This document shows, one piece after another, positions 48,710-59,884 of a stretch of 64,000 bases of DNA. The notes under the pieces were generated by a model that worked only from the letters and a program-made list of their open reading frames with translations, searched no databases and was not told the origin of the DNA. The stretch covers positions 65,488 through 129,487 of the forward strand of contig LUCM01002860.1 of assembly GCA_008360955.1 (NCBI GenBank). Direction: 5' to 3'. The translations under genes were made by a program, and so were the position numbers. Within the stretch, counting starts at the first letter, position 1. The number at the start of each line of letters is the position of its first letter. Source of the stretch: Fasciolopsis buskii (taxonomy: Eukaryota > Platyhelminthes > Trematoda > Plagiorchiida > Fasciolidae).

Positions 48710-49927
48710 GTAAGTTCAGTTAAACGGCAAGTTCAAATGATTGTGATAAAACTACTGAGACTGAATGCCCATTTAATATTCCTAGAAAAAATTTACAAAT
48801 TGAGGCTGAGAAAGAGGTGTTATCATTGTATAGGAAAAGAAATACTTCAGTGTTGGTAGTCCCCTAATGCTTTTCTTGTCAAAAAGAGGTAGTCTGCGAT
48901 TAGATCGCAAGGGATCAGTTGCAGCAGGGTTCACATGTGACATAACGGAGACTCGGGAGAGCAATGTTTCCGTATCTGTCAATAAAAGCTCCAAATCTTC
49001 GTATTGAAAACATATTGGAAGAATACAAAGACTGCATAAGTGAAAAAAGCTAACCGACTAATGGTCAACATAAGCAAACCCGTATTTGAACGTATGGTGT
49101 GTCACCTAATGAAGAATAGAGTTTAGCAATTGTGATTTTAGAACCATTTGGGTGTAGTCATTTCGAGGCTGTGCTCCTCCAAATGATGTAACGTTTTTGG
49201 TCCCCGCTGACGCGAGCGACTTGACAAGCTCTAAAAGAAGATCTGGTTTATGCTACAGACGAAAAGCAATAGCGTATCACTTAGTGCAGTATAGGTTAAC
49301 TTGAAGGTGTTCACTTGTGCCATATGTTGAACTTTAATGTTTCTTCTCCTGCGTAGCACCTATTCTGTTCGTTCATTTAGTTTTTTAGTCGAATACCTTT
49401 GGGTAACTGTCTGGTTGCCTCAATCTTTCAGCCTGTTACTTGCCGCTTTACTACACGGAACAGTTCAGATTAGTCCTTGGCTAAAGTTTGATGATTGGAG
49501 CTTTTGTATCTTCAAGCGAAAAATGCAGGACGCATATTACTTTCCTGGATACTTTTTTCTTAGACACAAAGCTAGGGAGCTTTTAAAGCCTTATTGAGTG
49601 TTCGGTATTCGCTAACTGAACGCAGACCACATAGATAATGGTCGATTTTGATTACATCATTATCTAGGAGAGAACGTAGGCGGATCTTAGGCTGAATTTA
49701 GTGGTCTCCTAAAATCTACTTATCAAACCAAATCTTGTCTAAGACATGCAGTCCGTTGTAGAAAAATGGTACCGCTTTAGAATGTCACTTATCATCCCTT
49801 TATTCGAAGCATAGAACCTTGAGAGTACAACTCATTAATGCTGTACTTCAATGGAAACCATTCCACCTACTAAACTGCAATCATACGGCTCATAATTTTA
49901 TGTATCACTCTAATTTTCTATTCAAAG
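48710..49927 (+). other. intron of the zinc-finger gene
   Basis: 1,218 bp from GTAAGTTCAG to TTTTCTATTCAAAG. Both splice sites are phase 0, so removal keeps the frame. An unspliced read-through would run to a stop at about 48857-48859 after roughly 50 extra residues, which could give a short isoform lacking the two C-terminal fingers. An 86-codon frame at 49337-49597 inside the intron shows no motif. Confidence 0.75.
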
Positions 49928-50665
49928 GCTCAACTGGACCGTCTTTTGTCTGAAAAGTCGTCGTCTGACAACGCATCTTCCTCCTGTCCAGCTAGTCCAC
50001 TTCACTCCCCAAAACCTGAGAGTCCCATAATCGAAGCGAAACTGGAAGTAAAACATGATTCGAAGCAATCGCCTATTTCTGAATCGAAATATAGCAGCGT
50101 GGAAACAACTCCAAGTCCGTTACATTTGATCTCTCCGAATGTAGACGCACGTCCCGATTCGAACCAGACACCGGATTTGTATGCTCCCAGTAGGATTGGA
50201 ACACAACAACATACCTCATCGCCATCACCAACCCCACCACTAACGCAATCACCGTCATCATTACTACTGCCATCTACGAACGAACTTAGTCGCCACGACT
50301 CCAAGCGAACATGTACCACTACGTCCGACCTCATGGTCAAAGGTGACCGAAGTGAAATTGGGCGATCCAAAGGTTATCCCTGTCCTCGTTGTAAGTACAC
50401 CGCGAAGTGGCCTACAGAATTACAGAAACATGTGATGGTTCATGCGAATTCTCGACCGTTTGTATGTTGTGTCTGTTCGACCAGTTATAAGTGGAGTTGG
50501 GATCTGGGAAGACATTTTAGCAATGCGCACCCAGTTCTACTGAATCCGTACAAACGCGTACGAGTTGCAAGACACAGTTCGAATATTGCTCGTGGCAGTG
50601 CAACAATCGCATTAAGAAGAGACCGTGCAGAGGGAAGTCAGCTTACCCACGGTAAAGCAGAATAG
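49928..50665 (+). CDS. C2H2 zinc-finger protein, terminal exon
   Basis: 738 bp, 245 residues plus a stop, following the acceptor at 49926-49927 and starting AQLDRLLSEK in the frame of the previous exon. About 130 residues of Ser/Pro/Thr-rich, probably disordered linker lead to two adjacent fingers: C-x2-C-x12-H-x3-H at 50381-50443 (CPRC...KWPTELQKHVMVH) and C-x2-C-x12-H-x4-H at 50465-50530 (CCVC...YKWSWDLGRHFSNAH). The finger linker is ANSRPF, not the usual TGEKP. A short basic tail (NPYKRVRVARH) follows. Together with the first exon this gives 507 visible residues with one isolated and two paired fingers. Flatworm-specific zinc-finger regulators such as zfp-1 are worth comparing, but I cannot confirm kinship. 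A GTAAAG at 50652 leaves a further exon possible. Confidence 0.85.
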   Translation, partial: AQLDRLLSEKSSSDNASSSCPASPLHSPKPESPIIEAKLEVKHDSKQSPISESKYSSVETTPSPLHLISPNVDARPDSNQTPDLYAPSRIGTQQHTSSPSPTPPLTQSPSSLLLPSTNELSRHDSKRTCTTTSDLMVKGDRSEIGRSKGYPCPRCKYTAKWPTELQKHVMVHANSRPFVCCVCSTSYKWSWDLGRHFSNAHPVLLNPYKRVRVARHSSNIARGSATIALRRDRAEGSQLTHGKAE

Positions 50666-53600
50666 CTAAACTCAGTATCATCCTTGCAGAAACACACACG
50701 CATCCTTCCTATAGAGACTGGGTGCATTTTATACTTGCCCTTCTCTTACCCAACTATCTTTTACTTTTTATGCCGCTACTCTTTCTTTTACTCCCACCAA
50801 CCAGTCTCCCAAGCCATACATACAAACACTCATGTATTCTGAATTTCTTGTACTCAGACGGCTCGGGAGAATGGTTCACAATATTTTACTTCCTTGACCT
50901 AGTGATCATTGTGACAATTCAAAAATCACTGCCAGTTCTGTTTCCAAATGGACGCCAAAAGTCTAATCCTCTTTCCCATTTCGTGAACCAAACTATTTGT
51001 ATCGTCTACCAAATGGTTACGCTACATGAACTAATGAATGCAGGAATTTTATCATATCACTAATAGAATACCGATATTTTTCAGATTATTCTCAGCTTAA
51101 CTTGTCTGTCAGTCCCGTCCCCGTGACCTGATGGAGTTGGCGGTGGTCAGAACAGTTAAACGTTTGTCACGTCCAAGGCTAATGGTTCGAATCGCTTCGC
51201 TAATGGGGAACTCATTGTATCCCTGATCAAGCAATCCACAAATGGGGGAACCGGATTTCAACGAATTCACGAAGAGAAGTAATACCGATAGGCATTTAGG
51301 GAAAGGGAAACTTAATGTCTATTGAAACTTTACCGCGAGTATGCATGAATGAAAGGTAGATCTTAAGAATCTCATTGGTAATAATCCATCGAAGCCCAAC
51401 AGTATTCAGCGATATAAAAATAGTACGTGAATTTCTTCAACTACCTTCTTCAAGTCAATAGCCATTTAGTTGTAGCATTCAATGAGTGGGCATGTGCGTT
51501 CAGATGGCTTGGCCGTAGAATTCCTTCCATGGTTTGGGAGTTTATTCACTCCTGGTGATCAGTGACACGCGATTGGTAACCTGAGCTAATAGTCTACTCC
51601 CAACTCTTCTCAGGGTTTGGTAAGTGAAACCGCAACGGATGACATTCCAGATATTGCTTTATGAACAGGAGTGGTTTGAATTCGACAAGTCAAAAGGGTA
51701 AACGGAAGATCTCACTAGAATCTCAGTTGAATTGTTAGGAGCATGAATGAATGATAAGCCCTAACGACTCAAGGGAGATTTTACTGAGAAACTAACAAAG
51801 GAGTGTACTAGTACATGGACAGGTGGACAGGGAAGTACCGGGTACGCATACCTGAGAGGCGACAATAACCGCAAAACCGGTTGTGTGCTTCCGCGGAAGT
51901 TCTGTTCATCCATTTGTATGCGAAAACAGACCACTGAGAAGATAAACGGAAGGCCACCTGTTTGATTTCATCTCGCGATGTCAACCTTCAGACATGAAAA
52001 AGGAGAGCGAACTTTTCGTGATCCATAACACACCAATGTTCGTTCAGTTCAAATATTCTTGAATGTACACTATTCAAGAAACCCAGATTCATTTTTCCTT
52101 TCTGTATGCTGTTAGAAGTAGCTGCATTTGATTGTTGCCCATGGGGGAAATCGCTGGATCGTTTGATTGAATGCATAATCATGGAATGGGCAAACTCATC
52201 AAAGCTGAAGAACAAAAGCACCTCCAAGACTGGACTCGGATTTTCTGCAAATACTTTCGACCCCAGTGCCTTTCTCGTTCGGTTCTATTGTGTCATTCAT
52301 GTTGCTGGCAGAACTGCGAAGCTGACTCAGCGGCTGAGGCCGAATAACTGTGAGAAAATGGATTGGCGGTTGTTCAACAGATAACTTGAGCAGTTCGCGT
52401 TCACCTGCCACCCTGCGAAACGTCAGTTAGTTGAAGGATGGGTTATTTTTGCACTGAAGTATACTTTGAGTTGACAGTAGGAGTCAAATGTTATGTAGAA
52501 TGGACAATTTAATTGCTTAGCTCACATCAAAATCGACTATGTGAACCGCTTTCCGAGCAGGTGCGCTCTGCCATTGAACATGGGTCTAGAGAACGAATTA
52601 AATAAGTGGACATCCAATGCTGCACAACAACTATTTCAAAAGGGGCTCTGCTAAGTCCAAAGGACGTCATGATGTAAGTCGAACTGTTGACTGGTTACCA
52701 TCAGTTAGTAGAGAAAATTTCTCATTTTGTTGCATTTAAGGTATTGTCAAAATGACAAAGAAAACTAGTCGGTTTTTCGTGTCTGAATCTCACGCTAGAC
52801 GTATTTTATTGCTCGAGCTTATTAGTCACATGGGGGAGAAAATTGCGACAGCAAATGCATTACATTGCCTCTGAAAGTCCTAGTCAGGCAGAGTTGTAGA
52901 GCGAATGCGAATGACCGACATAACCGGACTGTCGAGTTACCTCGAGCACGATGGTCAGCGTGAAAATGTATTGAAAGCGATAACAGAAAACATTAGGGGC
53001 ATTATTATTTGGACTGGTTTATACAGACGGTTAAGTAGTGACTATTTCATTCAGTGTAAAGTGGAACTTTTGGTCAGCTAGAAATCGATAGATAACAGAC
53101 AGAACTGAGTCCCCATAGAGGTAAGATGAACTGTAAAGGTTCAGTCATACAATTATCATTTTCGCACAGTAATTGTCCGAACCTTGAAGTGTAAGATGTT
53201 TCCTCGATGCATGTTCTACCTGTTATGCTTCAACCGCAGTGTTCAGAGCTTTGTCTCTGTTTTTTTCTCACACCTGTTGTCTTCGCAATTGAGTTAACTT
53301 AGTCCTGCATGCAGTCTGTCTGGCTGACTCAACAGACGCGTACCGTGATGAATAAGCCACAGAGAAAAGGCTTGCCAAAGAATCGCTTTCATCAGCTGAA
53401 ATGACGGTGATCGTGGCAAGTGAGGATCAACACCTGGGCTATTGATCATTTGACTTCCGGCTTGCAGAGCAGCGTGGCTGAATGTCAGCGTAATGGAATT
53501 TATGTGGCTGCGGTGCCCCTTATGGTTACAAGTCGCTTCTCAGTTCACAGAATCTGACAGCATCTCATCCCCTGAGGTTAGCATCATATGAACCAAGAAT

Positions 53601-56600
53601 ATGCTCACGGGGTTAGCGCGACACAAACAGAAAAGCGTACGATACTCAGGTTCACTTCCTGCACTGTAGCAAACTTTCCGCGCCCCCTGGGATTCTGTTC
53701 ATCGTATGGAACAACCGTCCTAGTTCGCGACAAACATGCAATGGCAAAAGATATCCCCCTCCGCTGAAGCGGTGGGCACAAGCTCGATCACAGTTATCGA
53801 AATTTATCTCACATGATTTGGGTAAACTTTTTTCGGTATTACATGTGAATCAGTCAGCTCATCTAGGTGGGCTGTTTTTGTTCCATTATGGGGAAACTGG
53901 CATCTGCCGCGATTTCGCGTTGGCACTGGTGTCACGTAGAGGGATCGCTGGGATTCGCTTTTCTACAGGCTGGCCTGTGGACTTGCGAAAGAACATCAAC
54001 CCGTTCTCTTCCTCTTTTCGACACGGTTCTCATAACCAAAGTGCGAATGGATGCTTTTTTATCTGACAAATCTTTCGGTTTAGACAGAGAGAGGGTTTTA
54101 GACGCTGTGTATTCTGTACTTAATTTGGGGACACATGGGTATCGATGGGGAGGAGTTTCAGTTTCGTCCTTTGGTTTAAGTACTCTCACATTCGACTACA
54201 GAATGAGGACTAGATTCCCTCCAACTGATTGAAATCGGGGCTATAAGCAGGTCACGTTTTCATTTTGATTCTGCCGAGGAGTAATCAGATTCTGATCAGA
54301 TATGGGTTGTGAGTGAACTGGAGCATTATCTTGCTGGGACATAGGCAACATCCACTCGACGATGTCAGTATCGCCAGTCCGCGTGCGGAAGTAGACTTCG
54401 GTATACTGAACGACAAGCGGGATAATGAGACCGTTCGAATCGTAAGCAGAAAACATGACTTGTGCTATTAGGAAATTTCTACCACGGATTAGACCACTGG
54501 AATATTATTTTACATCTTTGCATCACGTTGATAATGGTTCCCCAAGTCTTTTTGTACTGCTTTTACTCAACGAGGCCTTAGTCTAAAAATCGTGGCCTTG
54601 TCTGGACAGTTGTGAGTACTATTCGAACTTTCCTCCCAATTTGCCAGATTTTTTCTCTTCCTTCTGAGGTTCGTTCAAATTTAAAAAAATAGGTTCAGGA
54701 AAAATAAGTTACCATGATCATATGATCACATAAATCGATGCATCCTGGGTGGATGTGGTTAAATTTCCAAAGATTACCCTTTCCCTAGTTTAATTTGGTT
54801 CGCCTGGAAGTGCACTAAGAACACGTTAGCAAACTAGCCATGAGCCAGGAGTGATGTCGAAACTGAAAAGACTCATTATCGGCAGCGATATATTCCAAAA
54901 TTACATGGACAATGGGCTTGGTGATTGTGTCAAGATTCTGAAATGGAACAACCGCTCTACCTTATACTAACGGAATCCATTCACGCTCCCAACGATTCAA
55001 ATGAGATTCTCTAGAGGGTATTTCACATTTGTGGCGATGTTATTTCCCTCTTCCTGTCATGTTTTACTTTTGAAAGCTGCGCAACAGAAATTTTGTATCT
55101 GGGCTGTTTACATGACTAGTGGAATAAACTCAAAATAATCGTAGCTCACTCTTAAGGGGGACGAAATTTATCATCTGGGCTAATGTATCTACTCGTAAGC
55201 ATTTGTTTATAGCATAGCTATTTAAATGGAAAAGATACTGTTGAGTGCCTATAGGTTTTTCAATCGGTGGTTGATAGCTTAGGTTGGTAATACTTGTTTA
55301 CCGGATGGGTTGGTTTAATCACTTTTCACCAACGGCAGGTCTTGACTCATCAGCAGGACAGTTTGGCTGCAGTTCGGCTGATGATATTGGGCACTGGGAA
55401 CAAGGAAAAATGTGGTTCCAACTAATTGATTCCGGAATAGATACAGTGCACTTTGACAGCTCCTTGTTTCGGAAAATACAAGTGTTATACACCGTTGAAT
55501 TTTACGGTAAGCCATTGGAATTCTCATACTTTCAATACTAATCAGCTATGAGTGTATTATCTAGTTTGGTCATCATCACCAACTTGCCGGTCAAATATCA
55601 TATTCAAAGTATATCTTCCTGTCTTTGTTCCCTGATTTGTCATAGTAGTGGCGTTACGATCGCCAAAAAACGAGCATTCACTGTGACCCCATATGTGCCC
55701 TCCTGGTGGTGGGTGAAATGGATACGAAGAGAGGCTGAACAAACTAAAACTGCATTACGTGGTTAGTCTAAAGATGCGATTATATTTCAAATTACATGAC
55801 AAATTGTCTGTGCAAAGTCAACTTTAGAAACACGTGGGTTCGTCATGTTGTAGGTAGTTCGGAAAAACCGTGGCAAACAATATGGGGGTGATCACGCAGT
55901 TCGCAGTGCGAAATAACACGTATCATGGAAATGGAAATCGCTCGGTCAACATTCGGCATTAAGTCAGTCGATCAGAAACAGTGTTTTTAAAAATTACGGT
56001 CTTTTGTATATTGGTGAGGTTTTGTTATCCAGCGGTCAGATTAGAGACTTTGTTTTGCTAGAAATGCCTAGGAGCAGTTACTCTCTAGAGGCGTTTCCTT
56101 CAAATAGAGAAATTCTTCTTCGACTTTTTGTGGAATCAATCAGTAAGAAGCCCAGAAAGGTAGTCGAATGCGGTCTTTCTTCACGAATAGCAATGCTGAA
56201 TTGCGTAATGAATGGGACGGATGGAAAACCTAACTTATCTGACCAAACCTGAGTGATGTGAATAAGCATGTATTTCTTTTCACTCAGTACCCGTTAGAAA
56301 GTCAGTAAATTCGAAATCCAGCCAGTATTTTTCTAGTTTCACCGCTTGTGATGACTTCGCCATTCACAATTCCAGTCGACTGTGTTATTTCCAGCCGATC
56401 AGTTGTCGTCAATTTCTTCATTGAGCTCAGTTATACAATAGTTACAACTATTAGCCTCGCACCAACGTGCTCTGCTTACGATTGCTAATCCAGCATCATT
56501 CACTCAAACAGAAAGAAGAACGGGAAATAGTGAAAGTTGACAGTCAAATAGTGAGTTGAAAAACTATACAGAAGAAGAAAATTTCCGAATAAGAGAACGC

Positions 56601-56769
56601 TGACTACTGACTATAAAACCGAGCGATATCACCTATTGCTTTCGGGGATCTCGTGGACCCCAATCGGATAGTCTTACTGCACCTATACAAAGTAGTCCAC
56701 TGGTTAAAGTTTTCATACTTTAGTCCCATGGTACCGACTAGCTACCTCAAACTATCTTCAAGCCATTAT
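50666..56769. other. no gene recognised downstream of the zinc-finger gene
   Basis: The first few hundred bases are pyrimidine-rich and may be 3' untranslated region; I did not find a convincing AATAAA close by. Remaining frames (up to about 121 codons near 53867-54232) have no recognisable domains. A tRNA-like repeat is at 51137-51194 (separate entry). Confidence 0.45.
51137..51194 (+). repeat. tRNA-like (box A/box B) repeat
   Basis: GGCGGTGGTCAGAACAGTTAAACG resembles a D-arm/box A and AATGGTTCGAATCGC is a good box B, about 46-49 bp apart. A complete cloverleaf with paired acceptor stem is not evident, so it is read as a SINE-type remnant rather than a tRNA gene. Confidence 0.4.
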
Positions 56770-57830
56770 GCGCCTCGAAGGTCACCGTAAAACGAGTCAA
56801 TCGTTGTGGGGCTGCGCAAATCGTGTCTCAACAACCTTGACCTATTCCGAATCGGTGCTTGTTCTCAAGAATGGACCATAAGACCCAGCATCTTACGTCT
56901 AACATATGAGAAACTCAGAAAATTCTTCCGCCATATTTAACCAATACTACGAAGACAACCGTGTTCAGTCACTGAAAGTCTTCGCATATCTGCTCCGAAC
57001 GGCCATGTTTCGGAGCTGTAGAGCAATAGCTACCTCACTGATGCTGTGTTTACTCAACCTTTGATTGATAACCGGATCTCACACCAATGCAACAGATGTC
57101 TCAAATTAGCAAATCCCAATCGGACCTTCTGTATGCATGAAGACAACTCATCCGTTACAGGTCCACCAGATTAGATACGACTACCCAAATAACTGAATCT
57201 GTCCACCTCATCCAGTTGTCTCCTAACAAGAACAAGGTTCGGCTTTGACCCAGCCCAGTCCTGCAACAGCATTGTACACTTCCATGGTCCAAAGCGCATC
57301 CCAAACATACGTAAACTATCGTTCAGACGATCGGAAACAAGTGTGCAAATTACTTGGATCTTCACTCAATAGCACAACATCGACCGCATATTCCAAATCA
57401 GACAGTTTCCTGTCTGAGCTAATATCAATGCCACTATTACTACGAGGATAGGACTACTTCCATAAATATTTCAACGACAAGGTTGAAAGTAATAGGTGAA
57501 AGGGGTAGTCATTTTCTTGGTGGACTCAGGTGAAACATGGCCGGAAGCCCGAACTGGACTTCGGCTGTTCACATATAGAGATTGGATGAGTGAAATGAAA
57601 CTTTATGGTTCACTTTTCAGTGAGAGACAATGCGGCGGTATTCTACGATCAACTGAGTCGAACGCCGCTTTCAAATCAAGGAAGACAGAAATCTTTTGTT
57701 TGGGGAACATATACGTATGTTCTAAGATCTTTTGCGAAGTAAAAATTTGGTCACTACCATTGTGTAACGGGTAACTGCTCCTCCGATTTCTGTTCTTCAG
57801 TCAGCCAATCCTATATCTAAAACGCTATCG
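56770..57830 (-). pseudogene. LINE reverse transcriptase domain, copy 2
   Basis: On the - strand SDQIFTSQKILEHTY and FLDLKAAFDSVDR (motif A) are followed by the broken motif C (YAVD instead of YADD) and by GMRFGPWKCTMLLQDW. Past 57044 the copy differs from LINE copy 1 and is better preserved: LLLYSSETWPFGADMRRLSV and EHGCLRSIG, an in-frame stop, then VRRKMLG, which match the canonical VLLYGSETWPLRAEDMRRL...CLRSIGRIWW...VRRRVLG. It ends in weakly conserved sequence near 56770. Dead by several criteria. Confidence 0.85.
57044..57749 (-). repeat. 706-bp tract shared in inverted orientation with 17416-18121
   Basis: Near-identical to the central RT of LINE copy 1 (three substitutions noticed), with abrupt loss of identity at both ends although homologous LINE sequence continues. 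Confidence 0.85.
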
Positions 57831-58744
57831 TCCTTTCCCACTAGCTCACTTGAGGACAATGTCAACCGGCACAGAATCTTTTTTATTAAGTGAAATCATT
57901 AGGTTTTCTTAGGTCACTTTGCTTGGATATTTGCAGCTGTGCGACTGCCAATATTTCACCGCCTGTCCGGGTCTCGATTTCATTGGTCCTTCTTGTTCAA
58001 GTCATTTCACCCGATACTGTTCATGTCGTTTTCCTATCAAATCCGGACCGCTCATACTGATTGGTTGGCCCAGCTCACGAAATTGCTTTCTCAATCTGCA
58101 TATTCGCACTCTTGCTTTCTGATCAGGCCATCATGTCGGCTGTCCGCTGGTAGCTAATGGAACAGCATGGTGTCCGTCTGGTCTTGGGGTCTGTACTTGC
58201 CCAGATCAGGTTACATCCATACTTGTGTATCGACGGCTATTTGTCTGACACGGTCCATCGTCGGGCAACCATGGATAACCAATGAAACTATTCTGTAACA
58301 TTCAGACGAAATGCCAATTGTATCAACACTTCCTCACAAATACAAAACCTCCCGGGGCGGGAACCAGCTTGATTCCTACGGGTGCACATTTCGTGAGTAC
58401 CAAGAGTGAGCTCAGAGGAAATAACATTGAAATGAGAAACTCCAAGTTTAATTTGAAAACAAAGAGCCGTGGTAAATCACGCTCGTCCCTGGCGCATTTC
58501 GTTGGCCATTTGAGCACACTATTCACCAGTCCATATTTAGTCGTCTGTCTCTCAGGGCACCGCACTACATTGACCTTCATTCACTAAGGCGCGTGAAGCC
58601 TGTCTGTAGTTTTCCCCAGTTCTTCTCAAATTGGGTGTGGGATGAGATGCGACCAATCATGGTCTAGTGGTTAATAAACCCAACTGACCGCACCAGGGGC
58701 CAGCGAGATTTGCCGCAGCCGCTCGTTGTCAAATTAAACTTCTG
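57831..58744. other. unassigned segment inside LINE copy 2
   Basis: About 0.9 kb between the RT fragments and the hammerhead element that does not match the expected LINE order. Frames of up to about 101 codons at 58282-58587 overlap on both strands. It could be another repeat insertion; no family recognised. Confidence 0.35.
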
Positions 58745-58972
58745 TTTACATGAAATAATTCACCATGTGATATCATCGCTCAACTCACCATAAAGAAACC
58801 ACTCTGTAGGTCATTTCCAAAGCCTTCGTCGTACTTAGGCTACCTGCAGAGAAGTCATCTATCAGTAGGGGTCGATCGCTGAGTCAGAGGACAGTAACCG
58901 TGCAAATCAGTGACGGATAGGTGCAACATGATCACGTGGTGAAGTTGAACAAACCGTCCAGAGCCTGTCCGG

Positions 58973-59032
58973 TAGCGTAATGTCTAAGGCGTTCGACTCC
59001 GAATCGTTCGTTCTTGTTCGGGTTCGCGTCCC
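58973..59032 (+). promoter_or_regulatory. tRNA-like internal pol III promoter, copy B
   Basis: TAGCGTAATGTCTAAGGCG at 58973-58991 and GTTCGGGTTCGCGTCCC at 59016-59032 repeat copy A's boxes with the same 43-bp spacing. Box A is identical and box B has two substitutions. Confidence 0.65.
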
Positions 59033-59052
59033 AATTCGGGCGCGGTGGATAT

Positions 59053-59097
59053 GCACTGCTGATGATTCCTAACAAGGATGAAACAGCTGTACAGTGC
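59053..59097 (+). ncRNA. type I hammerhead ribozyme, copy B
   Basis: Stem I GCACTG (59053-59058) pairs with CAGTGC (59092-59097), one base pair longer than in copy A. Core CTGATGA is at 59059-59065. Stem II is TTCCT/AGGAT around an AACA loop, with a T-T mismatch next to the core where copy A has a T-G wobble. GAA is at 59080-59082, stem III ACAG/CTGT at 59083-59090, and the cleavage-site base is A59091. The mismatch beside the core may lower activity. Catalysis is inferred. Confidence 0.82.
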
Positions 59098-59439
59098 TTC
59101 CATGGTTTCTTTATGGTGAATTGAGCGATGATATCACATGGTGAATTATTTCATGTAAACATTCAATCTCCTACTACTAAAATGTAAACTGTTTCTCATT
59201 TCAATGTTATTTTTTCTGAATTCAATCTTGAAATCGTTTGTATAATTGGCGTGGGAAAAGGCATGCGATCTTTTGAAAGCGATGTCTACTAAACTAATTC
59301 ATCTCTGATTTTGACATGAAGATCCTTCACCCTTCTTGTGAATTTGCACAATCGTCGATTCACACTTCTATAGGAATATCTTCCCCTTCCCAGTTTGAAC
59401 TCAGGAGTTTGTTAACTCAGATTTTAACACTCGGCCTCG

Positions 59440-59750
59440 GTCCTTGAAGAATAATGGCGACAGTCCATCTGGTCCAGCTAATTTAGGCTTTTTCAGAAGA
59501 CCTATCCCCTGATCACCTCCATTTTTGTTGGAGAGCTGCCATCCACCTGTGTTGGCTCACTTGGAACAGAGGTGAAAGACTCGCTTTAGGGATGGGTTAG
59601 CGAAATTGCTTCTTAAATTTTTCTGTCCAACGCGCCAGACGACGGTGTTGCGAAGGAACCAGTATACTCCGGATTCGTTACTCACCTCGTTCACGCTCGG
59701 ATTTCGTAGACCGGTTTTCCCAATTAGTTGGTAAGACGACGACCGCACAG
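59440..59750 (-). pseudogene. LINE linker and RT N-terminal fragment, copy 2
   Basis: On the - strand GLRNPSVNEVSNESGVYWF and RVGQKNLRSNFANPS correspond to the RKPSV...E.I....G.....DRWAEYFEQQFSWP linker before RT. Further left, a frame with PTQVDGSSPTKMEVIRG followed by KPKLAGPDGL corresponds to the AAGPDGLPP stretch that opens the RT domain. Frameshifts separate the pieces. Confidence 0.65.
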
Positions 59751-59884
59751 AGAGTTTGGATCGAAACTGAAATGGGCTATCACCAGTTAAGATAAGTTTT
59801 GTCGGACAAGTGGTTTCGACCAGAGACTAAGCACAAACAGAAATAAGCATGAATTAAAGTATGATCTAAGTCCACAGTTGTAGA

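Larger units (their letters stand above)
58745..59180 (+). mobile_element. tRNA-like short element with hammerhead ribozyme and inverted arms (copy B)
   Basis: The same family as 198-546. The outer arms 58745-58801 and 59103-59159 are reverse complements with a single mismatch that I could see, starting TTTACATGAAATAATTCACC. Between them are about 118 bp not found in copy A (58802-58919), then the shared body from AGGTGCAACAT (58920) with A and B boxes at 58973 and 59016, and the ribozyme at 59053-59097. Past the right arm, ATTCAATCTCCTACTACTAAAAT (59161-59183) corresponds to the reverse complement of copy A's left end, so the true end lies near 59180. It sits inside LINE copy 2 in the opposite orientation to it. 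Confidence 0.75.

Noticed and set aside
50722..51063. 113-codon Leu/Pro-rich frame after the zinc-finger stop
   Set aside because: Pyrimidine-rich probable 3' UTR; no evidence for a separate exon.
55378..55412. CTGATGAT followed by GGGAAC, considered as a third hammerhead
   Set aside because: No GAAA at the proper distance and no pairing stems.
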